From Frateuria sp. Soil773 (lineage in GTDB: Bacteria > Pseudomonadota > Gammaproteobacteria > Xanthomonadales > Rhodanobacteraceae), in contig NZ_LMSL01000014.1 in assembly GCF_001428405.1 (NCBI RefSeq), positions 78,938-111,424 of the forward strand: DNA of 32,487 nucleotides, given 5' to 3'. The notes beneath the pieces were generated by a model. The model made no database searches, was not told the origin of the DNA, and saw only the letters and a program-made list of their open reading frames with translations. The position numbers and the translations under genes are program-made. Positions within the stretch are counted from its first letter, which is position 1; each line of letters starts with the position of its first letter. Shown here piece after piece: positions 24,383-32,307 of the stretch.

Positions 24383-25042
24383 ATGAACACCCCCGCCGCC
24401 AGGAAACTGCGCATCGATTTCGTTTCCGACGTGTCCTGCCCGTGGTGCGCGGTGGGGCTGAACTCGCTGGAGCAGGCGCTGGCGCGGCTCGACGGCGAAG
24501 TGGAGGCGGAGCTGCATTTCCAGCCGTTCGAGCTGAACCCGCAGATGGCGCCGGAAGGCGAGGACGTCGGCGAACACCTCGCGAAGAAATACGGCATGTC
24601 GGCCGCGCAACTGGCGCAGAACCGCGAAGGCATCCGCCAGCGCGGCGCGGCGGTGGGCTTCACCTTCGACATGGAACGGCGCGGCCGCATCTACAACACC
24701 TTCGACGCGCACCGGCTGCTGCACTGGGCCGAGCTCGAAGGGCGCCAGCAGGCGCTGAAGCATGCGCTGTTCGCGGCGTACTTCACCGACGGCGAAGACG
24801 TCGGCTCGCACGACGTGCTGGCGCGCGTGGCCGAAAAGGCCGGCCTGGACGGCGCGCAGGCGCGCCGCGTACTCGCCGACGGCCTGTACGCGGACGAGGT
24901 GCGCGCGCAGGAGCAGTTCTACGCCGGCCACGGCATCCACTCGGTGCCGGCGATCATCATCGACCGCCAGCACCTGATCTCCGGCGGCCAGCCGCCGGAG
25001 GTGTTCGAGCAGGCCTTGCGGCAGATCGCCGCGGCCGGCTGA
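24383..25042 (+). CDS. DsbA-family FrnE-like oxidoreductase
   Basis: 219 aa from ATG 24383, with GGAAG eight bases upstream. No signal peptide, so it is cytoplasmic. The thioredoxin-fold active site is CPWC (C19, C22) in VSDVSCPWCAVGLNSLE, followed by the helical insertion of DsbA/HCCA isomerase-like proteins (FELNPQMAPEGEDV ... FTFDMERRGRIYNTFDAHRL) and the cis-Pro loop GIHSVPAIIID (Pro near residue 195). FrnE of Deinococcus is a disulfide isomerase linked to oxidative stress; function here is inferred from family. It stands 83 bases after hipA, likely with its own promoter. Confidence 0.9.
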   Translation: MNTPAARKLRIDFVSDVSCPWCAVGLNSLEQALARLDGEVEAELHFQPFELNPQMAPEGEDVGEHLAKKYGMSAAQLAQNREGIRQRGAAVGFTFDMERRGRIYNTFDAHRLLHWAELEGRQQALKHALFAAYFTDGEDVGSHDVLARVAEKAGLDGAQARRVLADGLYADEVRAQEQFYAGHGIHSVPAIIIDRQHLISGGQPPEVFEQALRQIAAAG

Positions 25043-25134
25043 GAGGTACGGCCGGCAGCCCTGCGCCGGCGGAAGCCTCACGGCACGGCGGCGCCAATGC
25101 CCGCTAACATGGGCGGCCCGCCACCGGTCCACCC

Positions 25135-27240
25135 ATGCTTGCCGACACCACCAAAGACGCCATCCGCGCCGCCTACGCGCGCCTGAAAGACGGCCTGCCG
25201 GGCTTCCGCGCGCGCGCCTCGCAGGGAAAGATGATCGCCGAGGTCGCCAAGGCGCTGGCCCGCCAGGGCGGCGCGGCGGCGATCGAGGCGCCCACCGGCA
25301 CCGGCAAGTCGATGGCCTACCTCATCGCCGGCGTCGCGGTGGCGCGCTTCCAGAAGAAGAAGCTGCTGATCGCCACCGCGACCGTGGCCTTGCAGGAACA
25401 GCTTGTGCAGCGGGACATCCCGCTCTACCTCAAGCTCAACGGCATCGAGGCGAAGGTGGCGCTGGCCAAGGGTCGCGGCCGCTACCTGTGCCCGCGCAAC
25501 CTGGCGATGGCCGCCAACAGCCTCAACGACAGTGCGCAGATGGGCCTGGCCGGTTTCGATGCGGACCTGGCGCTGTGGAGCCGGCCGCCGCAGGCGCGCG
25601 ACAAGCAGGCACTGGCCAAGCTCGCGAGCGCGTTCGACAAGGGCGAATGGAACGGCGACATGGACAGCGCGCCGGACGCGGTCGGCGACCTGCTGCGCCC
25701 GATGGTGACCACCAGCGCCGGCGGCTGCACCGGGCGCAAGTGCGGCCAGTTCATGGCCTGCCCGTTCTTCGCCGCGCGCCGCGCGGTGGGCGACGCCGAG
25801 ATCATCGTCGCCAACCAGGACCTGGTGCTGGCCGACCTCACCATGCCCGGCGAGGACGAGGGCTGGGGCGGGGTGATCCTGCCGCGGCCGGACGAGACGC
25901 TGTACATCTTCGACGAAGGCCACCACGTGCCGGGCAAGGCGATCGACCGCGGCGCCGCCGAGGTCTACATGACCGCCACCGTGCGCCAGTTGAGCCGGCT
26001 CGGCCGGCAGGTGCACGCGGCCTATTCGCTGACCGACAAGGAAACCCTCGGCAAGCTCTCGCTGGATGCCGGCGACGCCAAGCTGCAGGAACTCAGCGAC
26101 ACGCTGGAGGAACTCGAACGCGAAATCCGCCTGGGTTGGCTGCCCGACCCGGGCGAGGCCGAGCCGATGTACCGGGGCTCGCTCGGCCAGTTGCCGGACG
26201 CCTGGGTGGAGCACGCGCGCGCGCTGTACCTGCTCACCGCCGAGGTGCAGCGCTGGCTGACCGCGGTGCGGCGCGCGGTGGTGGAGATGACCGACGGCGG
26301 CCCGACCCAGGAGGCGCTGTCGCGCGAGCTGGGCATCGCGCTGGAGCGCATCGGCAAGCAGGCCAGCACCTGGCGCGCCTGGTCCAGCGACGATCCGGAC
26401 AACGGGCCGCCGCTGGCGCGCTGGGTCACCCTGGCGAACGACCAGCAACTGGTCTGCCACGCCTCGGCGGTGTCCGCCGGCGGGTTGCTGCGCAACGTGC
26501 TGTGGGGCAACGCCAGCGGGGTGGTGATGACTTCGGCGACGCTGAGCGCCGGCGGCAACTTCCGCGGCTTCGCCGACGCGGTGGGGTTGCCGGACGACGC
26601 GGTGACGCTGAGCCTGCCCTCGCCGTTCGACCTCGCCGCGCAGGCACGGCTCGAAGTGCCGGCGATGGCCTCGCTGCCCGACGCGCGCGAGGCCCACGCG
26701 CAGGAGATCAGCGACTGGCTGGCCGCGAACCTCGACTGGGACGCGGGCAACCTGGTGCTGTTCACCTCGCGCGCGAAGCTCGACCGCGTGCTGCAGAAGC
26801 TGCCGATCGAACACGTGCGCAAGGTGCGCGCGCAAGGTTCGCTGGGCAAGGCGCAACTGATCGCCGAGCACGCCGCCGACATCGAGGCCGGCAAGGGCAG
26901 CACGCTGTTCGGCCTGGCCTCGTTCGGCGAGGGCCTCGACCTGCCCGGCAAGCTGTGCGAGACCGTCGTGATCACCCAGCTGCCGTTCGCGGTGCCGACC
27001 GACCCGGTCGGCGCGACCTATGCCGAGTGGCTGGAATCGCGCGGCCGCAACCCGTTCATCGAGGTCTCGATCCCCGAGGCGACGCGCCTGCTCACCCAGT
27101 ACTGCGGCCGCCTGATCCGCAGCGAGAACGACCGCGGCCGCATCGTGCTGCTCGACCGCCGCGTGGTCACCAAGCGCTACGGCAGCGGCATGCTCAAGGC
27201 GCTGCCGCCGTTCCGGCGGGTGATCGAGCACACCGCGTGA
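25135..27240 (+). CDS. dinG: ATP-dependent 5'-3' DNA helicase DinG
   Basis: 701 aa. Superfamily 2 XPD-like helicase. Walker A EAPTGTGKS (51-59), the iron-sulfur cluster ligands C119, C198, C203 and C209 (RYLCPRN; GGCTGRKCGQFMACPFF), DEGH box FDEGHHVPGKAI (259-270), motif IV/V region NLVLFTSRAKL and VI QYCGRLIRSENDRGRIVLLD. DinG unwinds R-loops and D-loops and is LexA-regulated in E. coli; I see no clear LexA box before this copy. Length agrees with E. coli DinG (716 aa). ATG 25135 has no strong ribosome site. Confidence 0.95.
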   Translation: MLADTTKDAIRAAYARLKDGLPGFRARASQGKMIAEVAKALARQGGAAAIEAPTGTGKSMAYLIAGVAVARFQKKKLLIATATVALQEQLVQRDIPLYLKLNGIEAKVALAKGRGRYLCPRNLAMAANSLNDSAQMGLAGFDADLALWSRPPQARDKQALAKLASAFDKGEWNGDMDSAPDAVGDLLRPMVTTSAGGCTGRKCGQFMACPFFAARRAVGDAEIIVANQDLVLADLTMPGEDEGWGGVILPRPDETLYIFDEGHHVPGKAIDRGAAEVYMTATVRQLSRLGRQVHAAYSLTDKETLGKLSLDAGDAKLQELSDTLEELEREIRLGWLPDPGEAEPMYRGSLGQLPDAWVEHARALYLLTAEVQRWLTAVRRAVVEMTDGGPTQEALSRELGIALERIGKQASTWRAWSSDDPDNGPPLARWVTLANDQQLVCHASAVSAGGLLRNVLWGNASGVVMTSATLSAGGNFRGFADAVGLPDDAVTLSLPSPFDLAAQARLEVPAMASLPDAREAHAQEISDWLAANLDWDAGNLVLFTSRAKLDRVLQKLPIEHVRKVRAQGSLGKAQLIAEHAADIEAGKGSTLFGLASFGEGLDLPGKLCETVVITQLPFAVPTDPVGATYAEWLESRGRNPFIEVSIPEATRLLTQYCGRLIRSENDRGRIVLLDRRVVTKRYGSGMLKALPPFRRVIEHTA

Positions 27241-27381
27241 GCGGGCCGCGCCGCCGCTGCCGTCGAACGCCTGCGGAGTGCCGGGCGCAACGCCAGATCT
27301 CGCCGCAAGCCCGAACCGCTCCTTTCCCGGCCTCTTTCGCGCAAGCACGGAGAGGCGCCTAGCCAGCACACCTGACCGCCC

Positions 27382-27939
27382 ATGCCCCATCCCATCATCC
27401 GCCTGCACGATTGCCCGCCGCGGCCCTGGAAGAACGGCCTCGGCCGCACCCGCGAAATAGCCGTCCATCCGCCGGCCGCGGGCATGGACGATTTCCTGTG
27501 GCGCGTGAGCATCGCCGAGGTCGGCAGCGCCGCGCCGTTCTCGTCCTTTCCCGGCATCGACCGCACCATCGCCCTGCTCGACGGCGAGGGCTTCACGATG
27601 ACGCTGGACGACGGCCGCACCCACGCACTGACCGCGCCGTGCGAGCCGTTCGCCTTTCCCGGCGAGGCGCAGGTGGCGGTAAGGCTGGCCGGCGGCCCCA
27701 CCCGCGACTTCAACCTGATGGTGCGGCGCGCGCAGGCGCGCGGCGGATTGCAGGTGCGGCGCGAGCCGGGCGAATACCGGCCGGATCCGGCCGTGGCCCT
27801 GGTCTACTGCGCGCGCGGCGCCATCGATACCGAAGCCGGCCGCCTGCACGCCGGCGACGCCTGGCAGCCGGATGGAAGCCGCCTCGTCCTGCGGGACGAG
27901 GCCATCGCTTTGGTCGTGCGCATCATGCCCGCGGCCTGA
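27382..27939 (+). CDS. HutD/Ves-family cupin protein
   Basis: 185 aa from ATG 27382. The HutD/Ves signature RPWKNGLGRTREIAVHP is at the N-terminus (13-29), followed by FLWRVSIAEVGSAAPFSSFP, GIDRTIALLDGEGFTM and RDFNLMVRR. The fold is a bicupin-like beta barrel. HutD sits in histidine-utilisation operons in Pseudomonas, while Ves of E. coli is stress-induced; no hut genes are visible here, so a housekeeping Ves-like role is the safer reading and the ligand is unknown. It is 141 bp after dinG; that gap shows no other gene. Confidence 0.88.
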   Translation: MPHPIIRLHDCPPRPWKNGLGRTREIAVHPPAAGMDDFLWRVSIAEVGSAAPFSSFPGIDRTIALLDGEGFTMTLDDGRTHALTAPCEPFAFPGEAQVAVRLAGGPTRDFNLMVRRAQARGGLQVRREPGEYRPDPAVALVYCARGAIDTEAGRLHAGDAWQPDGSRLVLRDEAIALVVRIMPAA

Positions 27940-28010
27940 CAAATGTCACCCTCTGCGCGGCGCAGGGCTGCCTATACTCGTGCCCGCCCCGCTCCCCGGA
28001 GACAATCGCC

Positions 28011-28589
28011 ATGCCCGTGCTGATCCTCGGCCTCGTGATCTTTCTCGGCGTCCATTCGCTGCGCATCTTCGCCAACGACTGGCGCAACCGGCAGTTCGCC
28101 CGGCTGGGCGAGAAGCCCTGGAAGGCCGCGTACTCGGTCGTGGCGATCGTCGGCTTCGTGCTGATCTGCTGGGGCTTCGGGCTGGCGCGCCAGCAGCCGG
28201 TGCTGCTTTACGTGCCGCCGCTGTGGCTGCGCCATCTCAATGCGCTGTTCACCCTGATCGCCTTCGTGCTGTTCGCGGCGGCGCGCGTGCCGAACAACCA
28301 TTTCAAGGCGAAGCTCGGCCATCCGCAGGTGCTGGGCGTGAAGGTGTGGGCATTCGGCCACCTGCTCGCCGCCGGCATGCTGCACGACGTGGTGCTGTTC
28401 GGGGCATTCCTGGCGTGGTCGATCGTGCTGTTCGCCGTATCGCGCCGGCGCGACCGGCTGGCCGGCACCACGTATCCGGCCGGCACGCCGAAGGGGGATG
28501 CCATCAGCGTGGTGGCCGGCCTCGCCCTCTGGGCGCTTTTCGCCTTCCTGCTGCATCAATGGCTGATCGGCGTGAACCCGATGGTGTGA
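28011..28589 (+). CDS. NnrU-family membrane protein
   Basis: 192 aa from ATG 28011, with GGAG about 9-10 bases upstream. Five to six helices: VLILGLVIFLGVHSLRIFAN opens the protein (His in helix 1), then AYSVVAIVGFVLICWGFGLA, LNALFTLIAFVLFAAARV with the Asn-Asn-His-Phe motif NNHFKAKLGHPQVLG, and AFGHLLAAGMLHDVVLFGAF. This is the NnrU/MAPEG-neighbour family, linked to denitrification regulators (nnr) in Rhodobacter and to hydroxylated isoprenoid/z-isomerase (Z-ISO) relatives; conserved His residues may ligate haem. TATACT at 27973-27978 is a good -10, without a clear -35. Confidence 0.87.
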   Translation: MPVLILGLVIFLGVHSLRIFANDWRNRQFARLGEKPWKAAYSVVAIVGFVLICWGFGLARQQPVLLYVPPLWLRHLNALFTLIAFVLFAAARVPNNHFKAKLGHPQVLGVKVWAFGHLLAAGMLHDVVLFGAFLAWSIVLFAVSRRRDRLAGTTYPAGTPKGDAISVVAGLALWALFAFLLHQWLIGVNPMV

Positions 28590-28686
28590 AAGCCTGTCTG
28601 CGGGCAGGGGGTGCCGCAAGACATCTACGCGCAGCGCACGTGCGGCGCTAGAGTCGGCCTACCCTACTTCGCCGCGAGGTTCCTCC

Positions 28687-28884
28687 ATGGCCGGTTTCCT
28701 GCTTTGGCTGTTGCTGCTGGTGTTCTGCTGGCCGATCGCGCTGCTGGCACTGGTGCTGTACCCGATCGTGTGGCTGCTGATGCTGCCCTTCCGCCTGGTC
28801 GGCATCACGGTTACCGCGGTGTTCGCCTTCCTCGGCGCACTGCTGATGCTGCCGGCACGTGTACTGCGCGGCCGCCCGGCCTGA
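28687..28884 (+). CDS. Very small hydrophobic membrane protein
   Basis: 65 aa from ATG 28687, with GAGG seven bases upstream. Nearly all residues are hydrophobic: two helices (about 4-31 and 36-58) and an Arg-rich tail (ARVLRGRPA). No family recognised. Upstream the gap holds TACCCT and TAGAGT elements that could be -10 boxes. The next gene may begin inside its 3' end, so translational coupling is possible. Confidence 0.75.
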   Translation: MAGFLLWLLLLVFCWPIALLALVLYPIVWLLMLPFRLVGITVTAVFAFLGALLMLPARVLRGRPA

Positions 28885-29488
28885 TCCGCCGTTGGAGAAG
28901 CCTTTCTCGCCCTCCTGCGAGCGCAACCGCGAGCCGATCCTCGCGGTGCTGCGCGAGCATTTCGCCGACCGCCGCCGCGTGCTGGAGATCGGCAGCGGCA
29001 CCGGCCAGCACGCGGTGCACTTCGCCGCCGCGCTGCCGCACCTGGCGTGGCAGTGCTCGGACCGTGCGGAGAACCTGCCCGGCATCCGGGCCTGGCTGGA
29101 CGAGGCGGCGCTGCCCAATACGCCGGCGCCGATCGAGCTGGACGTCGCCGGCAACTGGCCGTCCACGCGCCATGACGCCGTGTTCAGCGCCAACACGCTG
29201 CACATCATGGCGTGGCACGAGGTCGAGCGACTGTTCGCGCGCCTGCCGCAGGTCACCACCGCCGACGCCGTGCTGGCGATCTACGGCCCCTTCAACCAGG
29301 GCGGCCGCTACGGCAGCGACAGCAATGCGGCCTTCGACCAGTGGCTGAAGGCGCGCGGCGCGCACATGGCCATCCGCGACGCCGAAGCGGCCGATGCGCT
29401 GGCATTGGCCGCCGGCTTCGCGCTGGTGGAGGATCGCGCCATGCCGGCCAACAACCGCTGCCGGATCTGGCGCCGCGGTTCCGCCTGA
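28859..29488 (+). CDS. DUF938 SAM-dependent methyltransferase
   Basis: 209 aa if it starts at GTG 28859, overlapping the previous gene by 26 bases; TTG 28892 (giving LEKPFSPSCERN) is the other option and lies closer to the family's usual start. Conserved DUF938 blocks: KPFSPSCERNREPILAVLRE, then motif I RVLEIGSGTGQHAVHFA, the middle WPSTRHDAVFSANTLHIMAW, and IYGPFNQGGRYGSDSNAAFD near the C-terminus. These are predicted class I methyltransferases of unknown substrate. It ends 46 bases before the convergent hydrolase, with a hairpin between. Confidence 0.87.
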   Translation: MYCAAARPDPPLEKPFSPSCERNREPILAVLREHFADRRRVLEIGSGTGQHAVHFAAALPHLAWQCSDRAENLPGIRAWLDEAALPNTPAPIELDVAGNWPSTRHDAVFSANTLHIMAWHEVERLFARLPQVTTADAVLAIYGPFNQGGRYGSDSNAAFDQWLKARGAHMAIRDAEAADALALAAGFALVEDRAMPANNRCRIWRRGSA

Positions 29489-29492
29489 GGAA

Positions 29493-29520
29493 AGGCATGG
29501 CCCGCACGCAGGCCATGCCT
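29493..29520. terminator. Bidirectional hairpin between convergent genes
   Basis: AGGCATGGCC and GGCCATGCCT form a perfect 10-bp stem with an 8-base loop, placed between two converging stop codons. On the minus strand it is followed by TTTCCTC, a weak U-tract, so it best serves the hydrolase transcript. Confidence 0.7.
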
Positions 29521-29534
29521 CGCCCGGCAACCGC

Positions 29535-31472
29535 CTACTTCGCCGGCACCACCGGCAGGCTGATGAAGCTCGCCGTGTCCGGCGCGTGCCATACGCGCTG
29601 GGTCGCCTTGACGTAGTCCGCCGGCTTCGCGTCGAAGATGTTCGGCACGTAGGTCTGCGGGTTGCGGTCGTACAGCGGGAACAGGCTGGACTGCACCTGC
29701 ACCATGATCCGGTGGCCGGGCTGGAACACATGGTTCGCGGTGGGCAGGCCGAAGCGGTAGGGCAGCGGCTGGTCGGGCGCGATCGCCTGCGGATGCTCGA
29801 AACTGGTGCGGTAGCGGCCACGGAAGATGTCCAGCGAGACCGGCAGCTCGTAGCCGCCCATGTCCGGGTTCGATGCCACCGAGTCGGGATACACGTCGAT
29901 CAGCTTCACCACCCAGTCGCTGTCGCTGCCGCTGGTGGAGGCATACAGGTTCACCTGAGGCGCGCCGCCGATGTGCAGCGGCGCCTTCAGCGGTTCGCTG
30001 ACGTAGGTGAGCACGTCGGTACGGCCGTCGACGAAGCGCTGGTCGTGCACCAGCCAGGTCGTCCACGATATGCGATCGGCGAAGCTCACCGGGCGCGGCA
30101 CGTATGGCACCGGCTTGGCCGGGTCGGAGACGTACTCGTCGTACTTCGCGTCCGTGTTCGCCGGCGCCTCGAACGACAGCGTCCCGTTCGCCTCCAGGTA
30201 CAGCGGCTGCGCTTTCGCGGCACAGCCCTTGTCGCAGCTCAGCGGCCACGCCTTGTAGCGGTCCCAGTGGTTCTCGCCGGTGTTGTAGATCAGCACCGGC
30301 GGCGTATCGGCCTTGGGTGCGCCGTCGACCAGGTACTGGTCGAAGAACGGCTTGAGCACGTCGCGACGGAACTGCAGTGCGGTATCGCCGTCCCATTGCA
30401 GCGCACCGAGCGAGGACGCCGCGTAGTTGACCTGGCTGTGCCGCCACGGCCCCATCACCAGGAAGTTCTTCGTGTTGCCGCTGTCCTTCGGTTCGACCGC
30501 CTCGTAGCTGTGGATCGCGCCCCACATGTCTTCCTGGTCCCACAGGCCCTGCAGCCACATGATGGGCACCTTCAGCGGCTGCGCCGCCATCACCTTGTCC
30601 AGCGCCTGGCCCTGCCAGAAACCGTCGTAGGCCGGATGCTCGTGCACCTTGCGCCAGAACGGCAGCTGCTCGAGGCCGTGGGCGCGCGCATAGTCGCCGG
30701 CCGAGCCGGCGCGCAGGAAGTTCGTGTAGTCGTCAAAGCCCTCACGCGCGAGGCCGCTGCCCTTGCCTTTCTGCGCGGTCTGCCCGCTGATGTAGTCGAA
30801 GTTGGTCTGGCGGAAGGCGCCGTAGTGGAACCAGTCGTCGCCCATCCAGCCGTCCACCATCGGGCTCTCCGGCGCGGCCACCTTCAGGGCCGGATGCGGA
30901 TTCACCAGCGCCATCACCACGGTGAAGCCCTCGTAGGAGGAGCCGAGCATGCCGACCTTGCCGTTCGATTCGGGCAGGTGCTTCACCAGCCAGTCGATGC
31001 TGTCGTAGGCGTCGGTGGAGTGGTCCACCTCGCTGGTGTTGAGCGGGCCGCGCAGCGGCCGCGTCATCACGTAGTCGCCCTCCGAGTCGTACTTGCCGCG
31101 CACGTCCTGGAAAACCCTGATGTACCCGGAGCGCACGAACACCTCGTCGCCCTGCGGCAGCAGGTCGAGCATGTGCGGCGAATCCAGCCGCTCGGCGCGG
31201 CCGCTGGCGTTGTACGGCGTGCGGGTGAACAGGATCGGCGCGTGCTTCGCGCCCTTGGGGATCACGATGACGGTGTGCAGCTTCACGCCGTCGCGCATCG
31301 GGATCATCACCTCGCGCTTGACGTAGTCGTTGGCGGTGGTCGGCGCGTCGTATTTGGCGGGGATGTCCGGCGTCAGCGGCGCGGTCTGCGCGTTGGCGAG
31401 GCCGGCGCCGAGGCACGCGGCGAGCGCGGCGGCCAGCACCGTGGCGGACGACAGGGATCGGGCGATACGCAT
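29535..31472 (-). CDS. Exported alpha-amino acid ester hydrolase (CocE/NonD family)
   Basis: 645 aa from ATG 31472, with TGGAGG six bases upstream. A signal peptide (1 to about 28, ending ANAQT) directs it to the periplasm. All landmarks of Xanthomonas alpha-amino acid ester hydrolase occur with a constant +5 offset from my memory of that enzyme: nucleophile Ser179 and oxyanion Tyr180 in GSSYEGF, Tyr87 in RTPYNAS, Asp312 and His345 of the triad (WDQED, GPWRH), and the carboxylate cluster Asp213, Glu314, Asp315 that binds the substrate amino group. Such enzymes cleave and make alpha-amino esters and amides, including ampicillin-type beta-lactams. A C-terminal jelly-roll domain starts about residue 420. 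Natural substrate is unknown. Confidence 0.92.
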   Translation of the reverse strand: MRIARSLSSATVLAAALAACLGAGLANAQTAPLTPDIPAKYDAPTTANDYVKREVMIPMRDGVKLHTVIVIPKGAKHAPILFTRTPYNASGRAERLDSPHMLDLLPQGDEVFVRSGYIRVFQDVRGKYDSEGDYVMTRPLRGPLNTSEVDHSTDAYDSIDWLVKHLPESNGKVGMLGSSYEGFTVVMALVNPHPALKVAAPESPMVDGWMGDDWFHYGAFRQTNFDYISGQTAQKGKGSGLAREGFDDYTNFLRAGSAGDYARAHGLEQLPFWRKVHEHPAYDGFWQGQALDKVMAAQPLKVPIMWLQGLWDQEDMWGAIHSYEAVEPKDSGNTKNFLVMGPWRHSQVNYAASSLGALQWDGDTALQFRRDVLKPFFDQYLVDGAPKADTPPVLIYNTGENHWDRYKAWPLSCDKGCAAKAQPLYLEANGTLSFEAPANTDAKYDEYVSDPAKPVPYVPRPVSFADRISWTTWLVHDQRFVDGRTDVLTYVSEPLKAPLHIGGAPQVNLYASTSGSDSDWVVKLIDVYPDSVASNPDMGGYELPVSLDIFRGRYRTSFEHPQAIAPDQPLPYRFGLPTANHVFQPGHRIMVQVQSSLFPLYDRNPQTYVPNIFDAKPADYVKATQRVWHAPDTASFISLPVVPAK

Positions 31473-31700
31473 GGAAAACCTCCAGGGCGGGCGCGCCGTT
31501 GCCGCGGCGGCCGTGACGAAGTCCGGGATGGGCGAGGCGTGCGGCTCCGCGCAGCCTTTCGACTGTAGCGACGGGGGCGCCGCCTTCCTACCATGACTTC
31601 CCGCAGGGTCCGTCGGCCGTGCGGTGCGTTGCAATTTCCGGCCAAGCCGTCAGGATGGGGCCATCGCGGCGCGCGGCGCGCCGCTCCCGACCTTCCGAAC

Positions 31701-32099
31701 GTGCAAGCCATCGACACCCTCACCCCCTGCCCCTGCGGCAACCGCGCCGGCTACACGCATTGCTGCGGGCCGCTGCACGACGGCGCCGCCGCCGCCACCG
31801 CGGAGGCGCTGATGCGCTCGCGCTACAGCGCCTACGTGCTCAAGCGCGAGGACTACCTGCTTGCCACCTGGCACGCCAGCACGCGGCCGGACCATCTCAA
31901 GCTGGCCGCACAGCAGCCCGCGCCAAGCTGGCTGGGGCTGGACGTGAAGCGGCACGAGGAACGCGACGGGCACGCCACGGTCGAGTTCGTGGCGCGCCTG
32001 CGCTACGGCGGCGGCAAGGCGCAGCGCATGCACGAGGTCAGCCAGTTCGTGCGCGAGGACGGCCGCTGGTACTACCTCGACGGCGAGATCAGGGCCTGA
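31701..32099 (+). CDS. YchJ-family SEC-C zinc-binding protein
   Basis: 132 aa from GTG 31701. The N-terminal SEC-C-type motif PCPCGNRAGYTHCCGPLH provides the Cys ligands (C10, C12, C21, C22), followed by the YchJ/UPF0225 body: LMRSRYSAYVLKREDYLLAT, then ATVEFVARLRY and VREDGRWYYLDGEI. The family is widespread in proteobacteria and of unknown function; an NTF2-like domain follows the zinc motif. The frame is open 36 codons upstream with unrelated composition. Divergent from the exported hydrolase; the 228-base gap shows no other gene. Confidence 0.88.
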   Translation: MQAIDTLTPCPCGNRAGYTHCCGPLHDGAAAATAEALMRSRYSAYVLKREDYLLATWHASTRPDHLKLAAQQPAPSWLGLDVKRHEERDGHATVEFVARLRYGGGKAQRMHEVSQFVREDGRWYYLDGEIRA

Positions 32100-32178
32100 G
32101 CGATACACGGCACGGCGCAGGGCCAATCCTGAGGCTTCTTGCCCGCCATCCCGTCGAAAGCCGGAATGACGAGCAAGA

Positions 32179-32307
32179 TCAGACTCGTTCTTGGGGCGGA
32201 CGCCGTGATGAATAGGCAAATGGCCCTTCGCTGGTGCAACTACCCAGCACCAGCAAACAACCAAGCAGCATCGACCGGCCACGCCTCACAGCTTGTCGCA
32301 TTTCCAT
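32179..32307 (-). CDS. Tiny lipoprotein candidate
   Basis: 42 aa from ATG 32307, or shorter from ATG 32301 or GTG 32289. The last overlaps the stop of the next gene upstream (GTGA), which suggests coupling. After a basic start (RRGRS) comes MLLGCLLVLGSC, a good lipoprotein signal with lipobox LGSC; the mature peptide would be only about 19 residues (CTSEGPFAYSSRRPPQERV). No family recognised. It may be a genuine micro-lipoprotein or the stump of a longer one. Local sequence is clearly less GC-rich than the rest of the window. Confidence 0.5.
   Translation of the reverse strand: MEMRQAVRRGRSMLLGCLLVLGSCTSEGPFAYSSRRPPQERV

Noticed and set aside
27382-27939. Histidine utilisation locus (hut) because of the HutD-like protein
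   Set aside because: No hutU, hutH, hutI or regulator in the neighbourhood; the family also includes Ves proteins outside hut operons.
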